64,000 bases of DNA from Cornus controversa (Eukaryota; Streptophyta; Magnoliopsida; Cornales; Cornaceae). This document shows positions 34,547-47,450 of the stretch, piece after piece. How positions within the stretch are numbered: position 1 is the stretch's first letter; the number at the start of each line of letters is the position of its first letter. The notes beneath the pieces are model-generated. The model did not search any database, was not told the origin of the DNA, and was given only the letters and a program-made list of their open reading frames with translations. The stretch is taken from NCBI GenBank assembly GCA_026545225.1, contig CM048845.1, positions 63,845,033-63,909,032 on the forward strand, read 5' to 3'. Both the position numbers and the translations under genes were made by a program.

Positions 34547-35751
34547 TGTGAGTTATGCAGTGCAGAAGTGGTTGCAAAAGTTTGTTTAAAACCTAGAGGG
34601 GGTGAATAGGTTTACTCGCTCGTTTCCTTAATTTTTCAGATTGATTCAATTTTAAGTCCAATTAAAAATTAATCAAACACATAAAGCAAGAAAATAAAAT
34701 AAAGTGCGAGTAAAGTAATGATGACACCAGATATATGTGAAAAAATTCAAGTCAGAAAAAAAAATTAGAGGGAGGCAATACTTTAGGAAACCAATCCACT
34801 ATGTTGAAGCAAAGTAAAGGAGACTTTGTCTCATACTCACACCTCTCTTCAGTCTGTCAAAAATCTAATGCGGAACACCTCATGCTTACAATTGCAACTC
34901 TGTGTCCAATCGATGCAAACTTCCGGCTAACATCACGATCCTTGCAGAAAGGTAGCTGGAAGAACACAAATACTCAGCAAGTAGTTTGTTCCCTTCGTAG
35001 TGTGATTCGGTTCACCTTTCTTGACAAGCAAGCAATAGAAGAACCGTAAATCCAATATTTTGATCAGCAAAGAATTTTGATGGAGTCTCTGAACAGCTAA
35101 TCAGAAGAAGAACACCACCTTAAATATCACTCATGAATTATAAATGTGTGCTCTCAAAAGATAGAATAATATTTTGCCCAAAAAATACTTGTAAAAGCTT
35201 TCTCTTTCTAAAATAATATTTTTCTGAAAGCATAAATGTAGAGAAAACATAGATAAGTATATATAGGCATAGAAGTCCTAACTTTGCTTGGAAAATAAAT
35301 TAAAAACTAATATAGAACTTTCCTAGAAGTTTCAAATAAAAAAGGAATCAGAATTTTCATCAAAAATAATTTCCTTTCTAGAACAGGATAAGTAGGACCG
35401 GTGCCCAAAAATCAAGATCGATGGGACTTTGTGAAAAACCTACAGAAACCAAATTGTCGAAAAAAGTTGGACTGGTCCTCAAAATTAGGGACCAGTCCTA
35501 CTTTGAAAAAATGGTAATTTTATCCAGAGACCCTAGTTTTTCAAAGTAGGCTCCCAAAACACAAAGTGTAACGTGTTTTCACCATACATACTTGTACTAT
35601 ATGATGTCCTCATTCAATTAACCATTTTCATGCATTTTGTTTATCAGTTTGAAGATTTTGAAGATTGATACAGAAAATAAATAGAAAAATACAACTCGAT
35701 CAATTAAGTTTTGAACACCAAAATTTGCCAATTACAAATTTATATTTCACA
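34547..35751 (-). repeat. 3' LTR of the 14.1-kb element
   Basis: 1,205 bp. On the plus strand it starts TGTGAGTTATGCAGTG and ends ATATTTCACA. It matches 47451-48646 along its whole length, including AAACCTAGAGGGGGTGAATA, with scattered substitutions that show the insertion is not very recent. The polypurine tract adjoins its right side. Confidence 0.92.
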
Positions 35752-35910
35752 ATCTCCCCCTTTGACAATTTTGTGACAAAACTACCTAGACAATTATAAC
35801 ATAATCCATTGGAAATACCAGATTATAATTTTTCCAAAAATACAAAGCAATAAAAAGCTAATTAAAGGAAGCTTCATGTGTGTGTTTAAGACTGAGAAAT
35901 AAAACCAGTA

Positions 35911-37683
35911 TGTCCCGCCCCAAAATCTGAGCAACTGGAATCGCCCCGATCCTTGCCCAAACTCTGATTCGTGAGGTGCTACACTAGACCGGTCAACGCC
36001 CCATGACCCCAGACTAATGCGACAATCTCAAATCATATCCAACACCCTCAGCTCCGATTTGGACCATCGAGATCACCACTCGTCGCATAAGCTTTTTTAT
36101 TCTCATTGTATCAATTTTCCAAATCGAAATGTTACATAAGTCTAATTAATCTAAATCTTAGTATCACAATCTCGCAGAAGCGTCATCTCACAAGTACGTG
36201 TCTTTATATACTAAGCTACCTTCATTACTGGACCCTATAATAATCACCGAGTACAACCATTCACTCACCTCAACTCCACTCAGCACCTGGGAATAACAAT
36301 ACATCATAACCCAGGTTACGATCCATTGTAATCTTACAATGCATCGCACATATATTGTAATATATATCGTAATGTTCTGGATTTGGCAACAAAACTCTCT
36401 CAATTTTACGACACATCGTAACGTAATACACATTACGATTCATCGTAGCTATTCAGATAGCACTTCCTCTATGCAACACTTGATCCAATTGGTACTTAAT
36501 TCATCTATTGTCTCTTATGCACCTTCTTCTATAACCACACACACATCCATAAATATCCATAACACACAATTATAGTGACCAAACCACAAAACATCATTCA
36601 AGACGGATCCATGCCTGGCATACATGTATTACATATGATTTTGTAACTAATAAAAGTTTAAACATCAAAAACTATATATCCCAATAATATAATCATTTAC
36701 ATACAATCTTGGACATGCATGTCAAAACAAGTACTAAACGTTCTCAAAAAGAAATCTAGCTACACTCCACACCAACTCATTGTTGGGAAGACTCCGCTAC
36801 CTCCTTGCCATGTCATGAAAAGAGTTAATATACGTGGGATGAGTTCCTGCATGTTTAGTAAAAATGTCTAAAACACAACTCCTAAAGTTTTATGAATACC
36901 ACGTACCACATAATCATGTTACACACACATATCACACAATCATATTAGGCACAAGTTTATATTCTAATATCCACGTCATGTATCATGTGTTGGTATGCAT
37001 AATGTTGTGCCCCTTCCATGTGTCCTACACACACAACCTAGAATTTGGACTCTAGTGACGGACCATCCGATATTCTATTTCTTTTCCTTTGAACATCCAA
37101 ACTCCTTAGTCAGTCCATCCAATTTTATAATCGAACTCCTTAATCGGTCCATTCGGTGTTCCTACTCCCTCTCATGTATGTGCAATATATGAGTAATTCA
37201 TATTCTCATGTTATGTCCTCATCTCCTCATGTCAAAGTATTTATCTCAACAATAAAACATGATTTACAATAATTCATGCTCATTAAGGTAATAAATCAAA
37301 CACATAAGTGTCATATTCACATATACACATAAAAAACGTATAATTCTTCCACATCATCCCCGACCTCCGTTTTCAATTTCAAAAACTCCTACAGACCCGA
37401 AATCAATTCGTCACCTCTTCTAATATTTTAATTAATCTAATTTCAAAAATAAAAATTTTCTAAAAAATATTCGATTTACCGAGCCCACTCGACCAGCGTC
37501 CTGGGACCCACTGATCCAAAAATCTCAAATTGCACCAAACGCTCCCAAAACTTTCTTGGACCCTTATACAAGTCCCCAAACATGTATTTCACATTTAAAA
37601 CATACATATAATCATTTAAGTCGCTTATATGATAATAAATAAAAATAAAATAAAACCGATCAAAAATGGTCACGATCTTTACA
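35911..37683 (-). mobile_element. Gypsy-type solo LTR nested in the 14.1-kb element
   Basis: 1,773 bp. On the minus strand it begins TGTAAAGATCGTGACC and ends GATTTTGGGGCGGGACA, classic Ty3/gypsy LTR termini. The start resembles that of the LTR at 9828 (TGTAAAGACCGGAACC), so they are one family. No internal region adjoins it, hence a solo LTR. The flanking five bases (CAGTA and ATATA) do not match. Confidence 0.75.
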
Positions 37684-38059
37684 ATATAACCTGTGAAAAG
37701 CTTAATAAAAATATATCAATAACCAAATAACATGCTCATGCTCTCCCTCAATAAGAAATATCTTATAACTATATAAATCTCCCCCTTTTGTAACAAATTG
37801 ACAAAATAAGATATATGAGAGAAGTTAAGATAACATAAGTAATATATCATAAGAGAGAGAATAAGTCAATAAAACCAAAAGATTTCATGCATATAAAATA
37901 ACAATGATCACAAAAGATGGATAATCATCAAGCATAAAGATAAAATATCATCCATAATAAACATAAGTCTAAAAATCATAACAGAGCATCCAAAAATATA
38001 ACAGAGACATTCACATCTAACAAAATAGATCAAGTGTAGAAAAAATATCAAAGCCTAAA

Positions 38060-38985
38060 GCCTATGTCTAATCATTAGGATCACCATCACCATCATCTGC
38101 AACATCATCAGCAATAGCAGGGTCAAGTTTATCAATCCTAGCATGAAGTCGATCAAACCCTTGATGCATGAACCTCAAAACTTGGTTCATCTGATTTGTT
38201 GTTACTGGTATGAGTAGCAGGAAGCTGAAAAACCCCACGACCTCCAGACACTGCTTGACCAGCCCCCAATCCAAGCTCATAAGCTTTCATATCATTTTCT
38301 TTCTTATTCACCGAACAAGTAATTGAAATACACTGAATAACCCCTTTCAGTTTCTCAATATCAGCTCCATCAATAATAGAAATGCTAGAATTTTTAAGAA
38401 TAACCATAATGATCCATGAGAATAAAAGAGTAGATGAAGACTTTGAATGTCTAGTAGCTAAGATCATAGTCCTCATAATTGTAGCAGGAAGGTTGATATC
38501 ATCCTCTCGAACTATGTGATATAACATTTCAGCCCGACTCTTGATAAGATTACATTTGTGATTATGAGAGTCAAGATTATACGAGACCACAAGGTTCAAA
38601 GCTGAAACAGTGTGAGTGATATAGAGTGAGGACAATCTATCCATAAACCTTGGGGCATTAGGTATGCACAACAACTGAATCATATCATCCATAAAAGCCT
38701 ATTTGGATCCTCAGTCTGCTATGGCAAAATAATGCCATCCTTAACCTCCTCTACACCTAACACATTAGCAATGATATTTCTAGTAACTTCAATCTGAACA
38801 CCATAACACTTTTTCATAAATGTCAATTCATCCAAACTTGATGTGATCATGTTGCTATAGAAGTATTTAACAATGTCCGACACAACCGTTTCATGCAATT
38901 CACACAAAGATTGCCATCTATTATCTTTAAAATATTTCACAAATTCTAATTGTCATTCTCTTTTGATCGCCATCAAATTTACCTT
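38060..38985 (-). pseudogene. Extra ORF resembling 'putative plant transposon protein' domain
   Basis: Minus strand. From 38985 it reads LMAIKRE, stop, QLEFVKYFKDNRWQSLCELH, then IVKYFYSNM, KCYGVQIEVTRNIIANVLGV. After one stop (at 38722) and a frameshift it continues from 38692 with DMIQLLCIPNAPRF, RAEMLYHIVREDDINLPATI, MRTMI and ending near 38068. This layout, with a KYF..RKW start, 'I.NVLG', and 'A.MLY.I..G..INLP..I.RTM', is that of a domain often found in plant LTR elements and loosely annotated as a plant transposon protein. Function unknown. It lies in the same sense as gag, where pol or an env-like ORF would be expected. Confidence 0.65.
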
Positions 38986-40034
38986 CCTTTCAATTTTCAT
39001 GGCCCTACACTCACAACATTAAAAGATTCATTAAAATTAAAGTCATCTTCAAACATTTGTTAGGTAAATACAATTCAATTTTCTACAATTGTTGATGCAT
39101 TAGTGCAACCTCTTTTACGTGCCATCAAAGCCACGATGAATGGGAGTAATAAAAATGACAAAAACTCCATTGAGTACTTTTGTCAAACATCTAAAGTGCA
39201 ATGTCTAAAACCTCAAGTTTCAATGTTATTTGTTTACCCAATTCAACAACAAACAACTACAAACTCCAAATGATATAATCCTAACCTCCAATAACCAAAA
39301 TCAAAACAAGAAATGAGATTGAGAGTGAGTGTGAGTTTGAGAGTGCTTGAGAGTGTTTGAGAGACATGGGAGAGTGAGTGAGGGAGAGTTAAGATTTTGT
39401 TTTAAAACCTCCAGCGCGTGAGTGTGCTTTATATTGAGCATCCACTAAGTGTGACCAGTGCTCAAATATAAGGATCGATCCAACTTATCTTGGCATCTCA
39501 GACCTGTGGAACGGGTGTCCGGTCTTATATTTTGGGGACCGGTCCAACTTTGTGAAATCTAAAAATCTTCAAGCTTACTTGGTTTGCAACTGTGAACACA
39601 GTTTTCTATTTTTAGTTTTTAGAGAATCAAAACAGAAAATAGTTTTCAATTTTTTCAGTTTAAAAATTCATTTGGTTCGTAAAACTACAAAACAGTTTTT
39701 AAAGAACAACTCATAAACCTACTTGGTTGTATCTATTGACCAGTTTTTAGAGAATAATTTTCACTTTATTTTTCTTAAATCTAATAATGCAATTTTTATT
39801 ATAAAATGCTAGAGATGCATTACTTTTAAGCTAGTATTTTAAACTTAATAAAAATTACACAAATGGAATATCACATGTTTAAATAAAACATGAAAGGTAC
39901 TAGACTTGATAAAATTTAATTAGAGCAAAATAAGTACTCAACTGCTAGTGTCATATGCACTTTTAGTTGTACAATCATTAAGTTTAGTTATACATAACCA
40001 AAACATAACATTAGAGAATTAAAGAGACAAGGCT

Positions 40035-41450
40035 TCAATTAAAATTGCTCGCGAATGATGCCCACATAGAATCTGTCATGTGATTTCTATAAGCCGCCAT
40101 TTGTTCCGCACCATCATCAGATAAGTTGAGTTCATTCAATATACCAGCGCTACTACTACTACCATTCCCTCCATCAACAACATTAGCATCTTCTTCTCCA
40201 TAAGCCATAAAAAACTATCATCTAATACATTTTGACGAATGAAATTGTGAATTGCGCAACAAGCAGTTACTATGAGTCATTGTCTAGTCAACTTATAAGA
40301 ATATGGGAAAATGAGCCTTTAGAACTCCAAAACAACGCTCAGTGACATTGCGAAGTGGTGAACGTTGATAGTTAAACAATTCTTTTGGACCACGTGGTTG
40401 CCGATTTCTACCTCTATAGTCTTACAAATGATATCTTTGACCACGATATGGAGGGAGATATCTTTTGGTGCACGGATAACCAAAATCAACTACATAATGT
40501 TTTCCTACAAAATAATTTTAAAATTTTATTAGGGTAATAATTTGTAATATGATACTATTAATGTTAAACATAAATAATACCATTACGTGTTATAGGAAAT
40601 CATGCAGCAGCTCTTATAAGTGCATCAACAAAAACTCTAGAGTCATTTGTCGTACCCTTCTAACTTGTGTAAACGAAAGTAAAGATCATATCAAATGAGC
40701 AAGCGTACATAACATTTTGTGTCACAACAACCTTTCTTCCTTTTTAAAGAGTTTGTTTGCTAGTCGGTGCAAAAAAACACTTACATGTGTGCCATCAATT
40801 AATTCAATGCAATTCTACAATAAATGAAGTAAAAACAAAATACATTAGAAGTTAAAACGTGCATAAACATAATTTAAGCAAAGAAAAGCAATACCTTATA
40901 TCAAGGATAGTATTTAGAATTATAAAGTATATGAGAAGGAATATTACTGTTTCGTGGTGGACATATAAAACATTTTTAAAGGTGACATATTGCTCTCAAT
41001 ACGAGCTTAAAATGTCTACAAACTGTTTTATCAGAATGTTGAAAACGTTCAGCTATCACGGCATGATAAATATTATATCCTATAATGAACAAAAACATTA
41101 CCATTGACTCCTCAATTGAAATTGTATGTGTCTTTCAACAATTTTTGTGCTCTCAATAATCGACAAAGTTTCATAAACACTTCTCTATCCATGCGTAATA
41201 AATCAAAACATCGTCCAACATGATCATTCAATAATTCCATAACATACTCATGACCTGTTAACCCTGAAGTTCGCTTAGGTACCTTGTCCTTAAAGTCATT
41301 TTCACACTCCAACAACAAATTGATAGATATTAGATCCAATAATTCATCAATATCTTCACCTTCTTCTGAACCACTAGAGGATGAAGATGATGTGTCGCTC
41401 CAGTCTGAGTCTTCCATCTTGCTTTTCCAATAACCTAAAGAAATTTTCAA
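40035..41450 (-). pseudogene. Harbinger DDE transposase pseudogene
   Basis: Minus strand. The N-terminal part (41417-41112) starts MEDSDWSDTSSSSSSGSE and contains MDREVFMKLCRLL, a usual Harbinger motif. Further on, across frames, are ELIDGTHVSVFL (first Asp of the DDE set, near 40790), VVDFGYPCTKRYLPPYRG (second Asp, near 40450-40500) and PKELFNYQRSPLRNVTERCF (Glu, near 40330-40390). The end reads MTDSMWASFASNFN before the stop at 40035. At least two introns seem to have been present. Stops (for example in the middle of the catalytic region) and frameshifts make it inactive. Confidence 0.85.
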
Positions 41451-41803
41451 TAAGCAATATAATTATTTCATAAAAAAAAATAACCAACTAAACTATCACC
41501 ACCATCAAACATTAACTATATAAGAAATCAAGGTCAACCACACTAAAGAATTCATAACACAAAACATAATAAATTGTCCCACCAATAATATAACATAAGA
41601 TGACATGCATGAAAAAAAAAAGGAAAATAGTTCAACTATACATAAAATCAAACATTGTTTTAAGTCACATGCATCCAAAAACAAAAGTAAACTAAAAAGT
41701 AACCACCCAAGTCAGTTGTTGTCATCTACAAACTTTTCAACCACGCAAGCTTTCTGAAAATAGCCGTATTAATGAATAGTTCTCTATAGTACTCTTCCTT
41801 GAA

Positions 41804-42587
41804 CTATTCTCCTGCGTTTAAATATGTTTTGTTATCTATCCCTTCCATTGAATCAAGGATTTCAACACATTGAGAAAGAGAATGTTGATTTTTAGGTGGT
41901 GAGCTAGTCACCTCTTGATTTGGCACCGATTTCTTATACCTATCCTTCTTAGCTTCATAAGCTTCAGTCCTTGCTTTAGAAACCTCAGCCAATAAAGTAA
42001 GAGCATCAACCATTTAATCTTTTTTAGACTCTTTCTTTGTACGACGATCAACGGTTGTGGAGTTACGACGACGACGATTGCTGCCTTCAGCTACAACATT
42101 TTCTAAATCATCTTGCCCTTCAGCAATTTCATTAACATGGACACCTACATTGAGAAAATCTTCCTCCAGCTCTTGCTCTTCATCTGTATTAGGTGGATCT
42201 TGAGTGAATGCATAGTAAAGTTGCCCAGTAGTCGACCTATTGAAAATGATTCCTAATAATCTATAATTCTCACAACTTTTTTTTTTGAAAACACCTAGCA
42301 TAAGGATGAACCTATTAAAGAAAAAAATGTAGTATAAATAAGTATACACAAAATATTGATTAATAATTGTAAAAGAATGAATTTAATAGACATTTTACCC
42401 GCAAATATCTTTGCCAACTTTCTTCATCTACAGTAACGGTGTTTGTTTCTCTATCCCAACCAAATCTAGTCGGCTCGTTTAGTAGAGTTGAAAACTCACG
42501 ATACTTTATACATAACCAATTATATTTTTGTTTTAGTTGTTTCACACTATAATTATGGTTGGTCCTTTTTCCATTTGTTGGGGCCAT
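41804..42587 (-). pseudogene. Harbinger ORF1: Myb/SANT-like DNA-binding protein, broken
   Basis: Minus strand. Exon 1 (about 42587-42404) encodes NHNYSVKQLKQKYNWLCIKY and DEESWQRYLR, a Myb/SANT-like domain. The second exon begins near 42309 (VHPYA), shifts frame in a run of ten A near 42280, then continues SCENYRLLGIIFNRSTTGQL and DRRTKKESKKD. A single TAA stop (42014-42016) separates it from the in-frame rest, MVDALTLLAEVSKARTEAY (42013-41804). In Harbingers this protein binds the element and aids the transposase. Confidence 0.85.
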
Positions 42588-44270
42588 AAAGCTAACTCTT
42601 CAATGTCATTAATTTTAGAAGCCATCCAAATAATTCTCTATATAGATATAAATATTTGAAAAAACAAAATCAAGCCAAAGAATAACAACAAACAATACAA
42701 GATAAATAAAAATAAAGCTAGCAAAAATGTTATCTCATAATATAAATACATGTATTGTAGAGACCAATATTAATCAGATTGTGTGACATTTAGACTGACA
42801 CAAAATCAACTTATTAACAAAGCTCAAATCAAAGGTATTAAATTTTAGCACTTAAAGTGCCGTGGGTGATATGGGAAATTTGATAATTTTTGTCTTCTAG
42901 AAAATCACACTTATCCTTAAAAAGAGAGAAGAAGAAATTAAAAGATTTCTCAATATGGTGAACCAGAAATGAGATATATAGAAGCTAAAGTTAAACCAAT
43001 AATAGAGAAAATATGTTAATAACAACACTTGATTGTCTTGATCCATGAACCAACATATTCTTAAGATCTAAACAAATGACATAATTTTCCAACATTAAAC
43101 CATTACAATGAAATTTTGCATCTAAATCACAAAATTACTTATGGGTACTCCCAATATTGAATCCTAACACAAAAAATTTGAGCGTAAACCTCAGTATCCT
43201 ACATAGCCAGAAGGAAACCTTGCATTTGAACCTCAAAATCCAAATGGTTACTCCCAGTATCAAAAATTAATAAAAGGGATTTTACATTTGTACCTCACAT
43301 AATCCCATATGGGTATTCCCAATATTGAATCATTAAAGGGGAATCTTGCATTTATGCAGCTATTACTTCAGAATCTAAAATGAGATTTCTGATATCGAAC
43401 AGTTAAAAAGGTTATCTTGCATCTAAATTTTAGAATCACACATGGGCAATCAACCACCATAACTTCACAACAAAAGCATGTCAAGTTGCAAATGGCTCCT
43501 CTTTGAAAGTGGGCATTGCCAAAAAAAAAAAAAACCTACATAAACAGGATCACTAATCTCTTTGTGCACCAATTAAGACTGAAGCAAAGCAATGAAATAA
43601 CAAAATGCTTTGAAGAATCAATTTGTACTAAAATTTCATATTTACCCAAAAAATACTAAAAATCATCCCGTGAACCTATTTCCTAATACAGGGATTCGGG
43701 AAGTATGTAGACGGAAAACCTTAACCCACCACATCAAAATTTTATGAAATCCACCATCAGATTTTCTCCTTTTGGACCAAATCCCCTCCCAAAAACACAA
43801 AGAACCAAGACCCTATTTAAGCATAAATCCCAAAAATTTAAAGAAAATATCTGGATACCAACCTTGTAATGAAGATTTAAGTCGCTTGATGGAAGTTACT
43901 TGTGCTTAAAATTGCTTAAAAAATAATCCCAAAATTGCCCCTTTACGAAAGTCAAATAGTTGTTGAAAGAGCTTGAAGAGAGCCGCTGAAAGATATAAAC
44001 GATATGTTATAAACAATAGATAGGGTTGTTCCACATTTGTTAAGTGAAGTCAATTGTTCTCCATGTTTTCACCCTTGTATTTTGTGTTCTCAAAAATAAA
44101 CCAAAACAACTTTTTGTAGTTTTCTAAAACCAATAATTATTGTAACTCAATTTTTTAAAAACTATTTTCATAAAATAGATCCAAGTAGAACCAAAACTCT
44201 TTTTTTTTGTTTTCATCACTTCCAAAACAAAAAATTGTTTTCATAAAAACAAACCAAGTAGGGCCTTCAA

Positions 44271-45330
44271 TTTTTGGACATTGATTCACAAAAACTCAAA
44301 CTCAATATGTCTCAATAAAAACACTATAATTTCAAACACAAATATAAAAAAAATATTTTTGAACTTTTGCTTTATGAACATGGAAAAAAAAAACTAAACA
44401 CATGAGGATAATCAAAACAAATTTTTCAGAGAATAATAATGAGTCCAAAATTTTTTAAAAATTTCAAAACATTTATAAATGCGTAATTTTAAAACTCAAA
44501 ATTTTTCAATAAAATTCATCCACAATTTCACTTTCAGGATAGAATCCCAATTCAAAACATTTGTAAATATTTAGAAACTTATCTAATAAGTCCATGTGTA
44601 TGTGTGCAATCTAACCTTGCCAACAATCAATTAAAATCCTTTGATTAATTGGTTAAAGCACATTAGATAAATGACTTTAAGAGCAAAACATGAACAAATT
44701 AAATATCAATTTTTATTCTTCTTTATTTTTTTATTTCTAAGATGGCAGCTTTCACTCTTACGAGCTCGCTAACTCTTTTCTCAAAACAACTTTATTATTT
44801 GAAATCTCATTGGAGATTTTTGTCATAGTGGTAGTTTCGGACATATCCTGAAGGTAGCCTTTTCCTTTTTGTCTAGATTTTCAGTAGCAATTTCTTTTTT
44901 TTTTCTTTTTCTTTTTCTGTTGAATTTGATATTCACAAACATATTTTAGTCATGTAAAAACTCAATTGGCTATTTATATAATGTAATCTAGTCAACTTCA
45001 CATTGACATTTAATCAATTATCTCAAAGTTGGACTAGTGCATAAATTGCATGGACTAAAAAATCCGTTGCTAAATATAAACAAATATAACAAATTAGACA
45101 TCATTATCTAGATTATGATTTCAAGAACTTCAGTTATTAACAAATTAAGTGTCCCAATATGCATTCACAAAGCATATTGAATTTGAAAGAAATATAGAGA
45201 CCTCAAATTATTACATAGAAAAAACATGATTCTCATATTCTCATAATCAATCCTACACTACAAAGTATTGTCCAATGCAAAACAAATAATGAACATAAGC
45301 TTAGTCTATGACCATAATGATCCTAATGAT
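44271..45330. other. Non-coding interior of the 14.1-kb element
   Basis: AT-rich, no domain seen in any frame. The position, between gag and the extra ORF after removing the Harbinger insertion, is where integrase and reverse transcriptase would be in a complete copia element. Confidence 0.6.
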
Positions 45331-47360
45331 CTTAGTTAGGGGATTTTGCACCCAAAAACCTATTAGGAATAAATCTCATAGTATCAATAGGCACCAATTT
45401 CTCCAAATCTTCCTTTTTCATCCAAATTAACATGCAACATATTAGGAAAATATTGTGGAGAATCAGAAGCATTCTTTTTCTTGTTTGAATTCTTTTTAGC
45501 TTGAGAATTTTTGATTTAGTTTCAATTATTTGGCATTCTTGCGTGAACCCTATTCTTAGCAAAATAATTATATACATGAAAATCATAATTAGAATGCTTT
45601 ATCTTCTTATAACAATAGTGTTGACTATATCCATTCTTACCACAAAAAGTACAATGAAGCACATTGGACACAACACTAGCATGTATAGACTCAACTTGAA
45701 GCTTAAGTTTGGGTGAAGACAAATTCAAGTTATTTGGTTTAGCAAAAATAGTTTGACCCTTAAATGATGACCCAACAAAACCTAGTCCAGTTTTATTTTC
45801 TACGGGCTTACCAACACTAATCATGTTATCAAGCTTAATTTGCCCAGAAGTAAATGCAATTAATTTCTCTTGTGACTTTTTCAATTCAAGCTCAAGAAAA
45901 TTAACTATAGTAATAGGAGTATTTCTAGCAGAAATAACTTGACTTACTTCATTTTCTAGAAACTTGACTTTACTTTGAAGATTCAGAATTTCTGATTTAT
46001 TTTGGATCTTCTCACTTTCTTTCATCAGAGATTCTTTTTAAATTTTCACTATCTCCAACTACTTAGTTTACTTTTTGTAAGCTCTCTTGACCTTGACAGT
46101 TTCAGTAAACAACTCTTTAAAAGTTTAGACAATTTTTCCTTAATTAGTTTTTTTTTTCATCTTCAGAATCATCAAACCCTACTTGACTTAGAGTTGTAAA
46201 CTTCTCTATTTCACCTATATCGGAAGAAGAATCATTAAGAGTATCATCATTCAATAAAGCAACAAAAGTAAGAGCATCATTATCAGCAAAAGAATCACTA
46301 TCAGAGTTAGATGAATAAGACTCAGAAATAATAACTTTCATGACTTTCTTTTTAATTTTTGAATTTTTCTTTGCACTAAAGTTATTCTTCTCAGGACTTG
46401 GACATTAAGTAGATATGTGACCTTTACTACCACATGTCCAACAAGTGATTTCAGAACCCTTAAAGTCATCAACTTCTTTTTCCTTCTTATCCTTACTTTT
46501 GGAAGATGAGCCTTGATTACGAAATTTAGAAGAATTTTTTTTCCTAAGATTTCTATCTTTGTCATATTTAAGGATATTCCTAAATTTCCTAGCTAGGAGT
46601 GCAACATCATTATCTGAATCATATTCAAAACTTTTAACTTTTTCAACTTCAGTTTTTGAAGAATTTGAAACATTTGACAAATTTAAAGATTTAGAAGTCT
46701 TTGAGGATTTTAAAGCCATTTTTTATTTATTTATGAAGTTTTAGATATTTTGTCTTGAAAGTTTGAATAGATCCAATTAATTCTGCCACATTCATTGAAT
46801 CAACATCTTTACTATCATCTAAGGTTTCCAACTTAGCATGAATCCTATCAGGAAATGACCTTATGATTTTTTTGATAACTAAAAAGATAGAATTCCTTCA
46901 CCAAGGTTAGCATAACTTTGAACAATATTATTAAGCTTAGAATAAAAATTAGAAAACATCTCATTTTCATCCATCCTAATTGTTTTAACCTTGGTAGTAC
47001 CTTTATGAGTTACCTATAAAATATCCCATGTTTATTCGAAGTGAAACAAGCAGAAATTCTAACAAATTCAGATGGAACAATAGAATTAAATATAGCATAA
47101 AAATCCATATTGTTATTATTAGCTTCTTCATGCTCAGAATTTGACCAAGTTGCCTTATCTTTCTCTATAGTTACAATGACATCTCCGAAATTAGTAGTAG
47201 AGTTAGGAATTTTATATCTATTCTCAACAAATATCCATACTCTCTCTCCTTGAGATTTAAGAAAAGATTTAATGCAAGAGTTACAAAAATTATAATTTGA
47301 ACCACTAAAGAAAGGAGTTCGTTGAACCGTGCCACCCTATTTCATGCTAGATTCCATGAT
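45330..47360 (-). pseudogene. SIRE-like copia gag pseudogene
   Basis: Minus strand. The N-terminal part (47360-47000) starts MESSMK and includes TPFFSGSNYNFCNSCIKSFL and DFYAIFNSIVPSEFVRIS. The middle (46719-46405) is MALKSSKTSKSLNLSNVSNS..., ending in a zinc knuckle CWTCGSKGHIST*C with a stop just before the last Cys. An acidic Ser/Asp-rich segment (46341-46144) follows. A coiled-coil-like segment (46025-45780, LQSKVKFLENEVSQV) precedes a second knuckle, CTFCGKNGYSQHYC, in which the His is replaced by Tyr. Frameshifts separate the parts. Confidence 0.88.
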
Positions 47361-47436
47361 GAGTTTTGGAAACAAAAATAATTTTTATTTATAAAAGTTA
47401 CTTTCACAAGGAACTAATCACAAATTAGAGAATACT

Positions 47437-47448
47437 GCTCTGATACCA
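47437..47448 (-). promoter_or_regulatory. Primer binding site of the 14.1-kb element
   Basis: The minus strand reads TGGTATCAGAGC, complementary to the initiator methionine tRNA end, two bases from the 5' LTR. Confidence 0.95.
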
Positions 47449-47450
47449 AT

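Larger units (their letters stand above)
39573..44270 (-). mobile_element. PIF/Harbinger-type DNA transposon, 4.7 kb, nested
   Basis: The left end GCTTACTTGGTTTG is mirrored by the right end CAAACCAAGTAGGGC, and CTTCAA occurs immediately outside both ends. Longer subterminal inverted similarity includes the AGTTTTTAGAGAAT/TTTAAAAACTATTTTC regions. Inside are two minus-strand genes typical of Harbinger: a Myb/SANT-like protein gene (41.8-42.6 kb) and a DDE transposase gene (40.0-41.5 kb). Harbingers usually make 3-bp duplications; the six shared bases here may include chance matches. The element splits the interior of the 14.1-kb retrotransposon. Confidence 0.8.

Noticed and set aside
40859-41107. 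82-codon plus-strand ORF
   Set aside because: Antisense to the Harbinger transposase pseudogene region and without motif.
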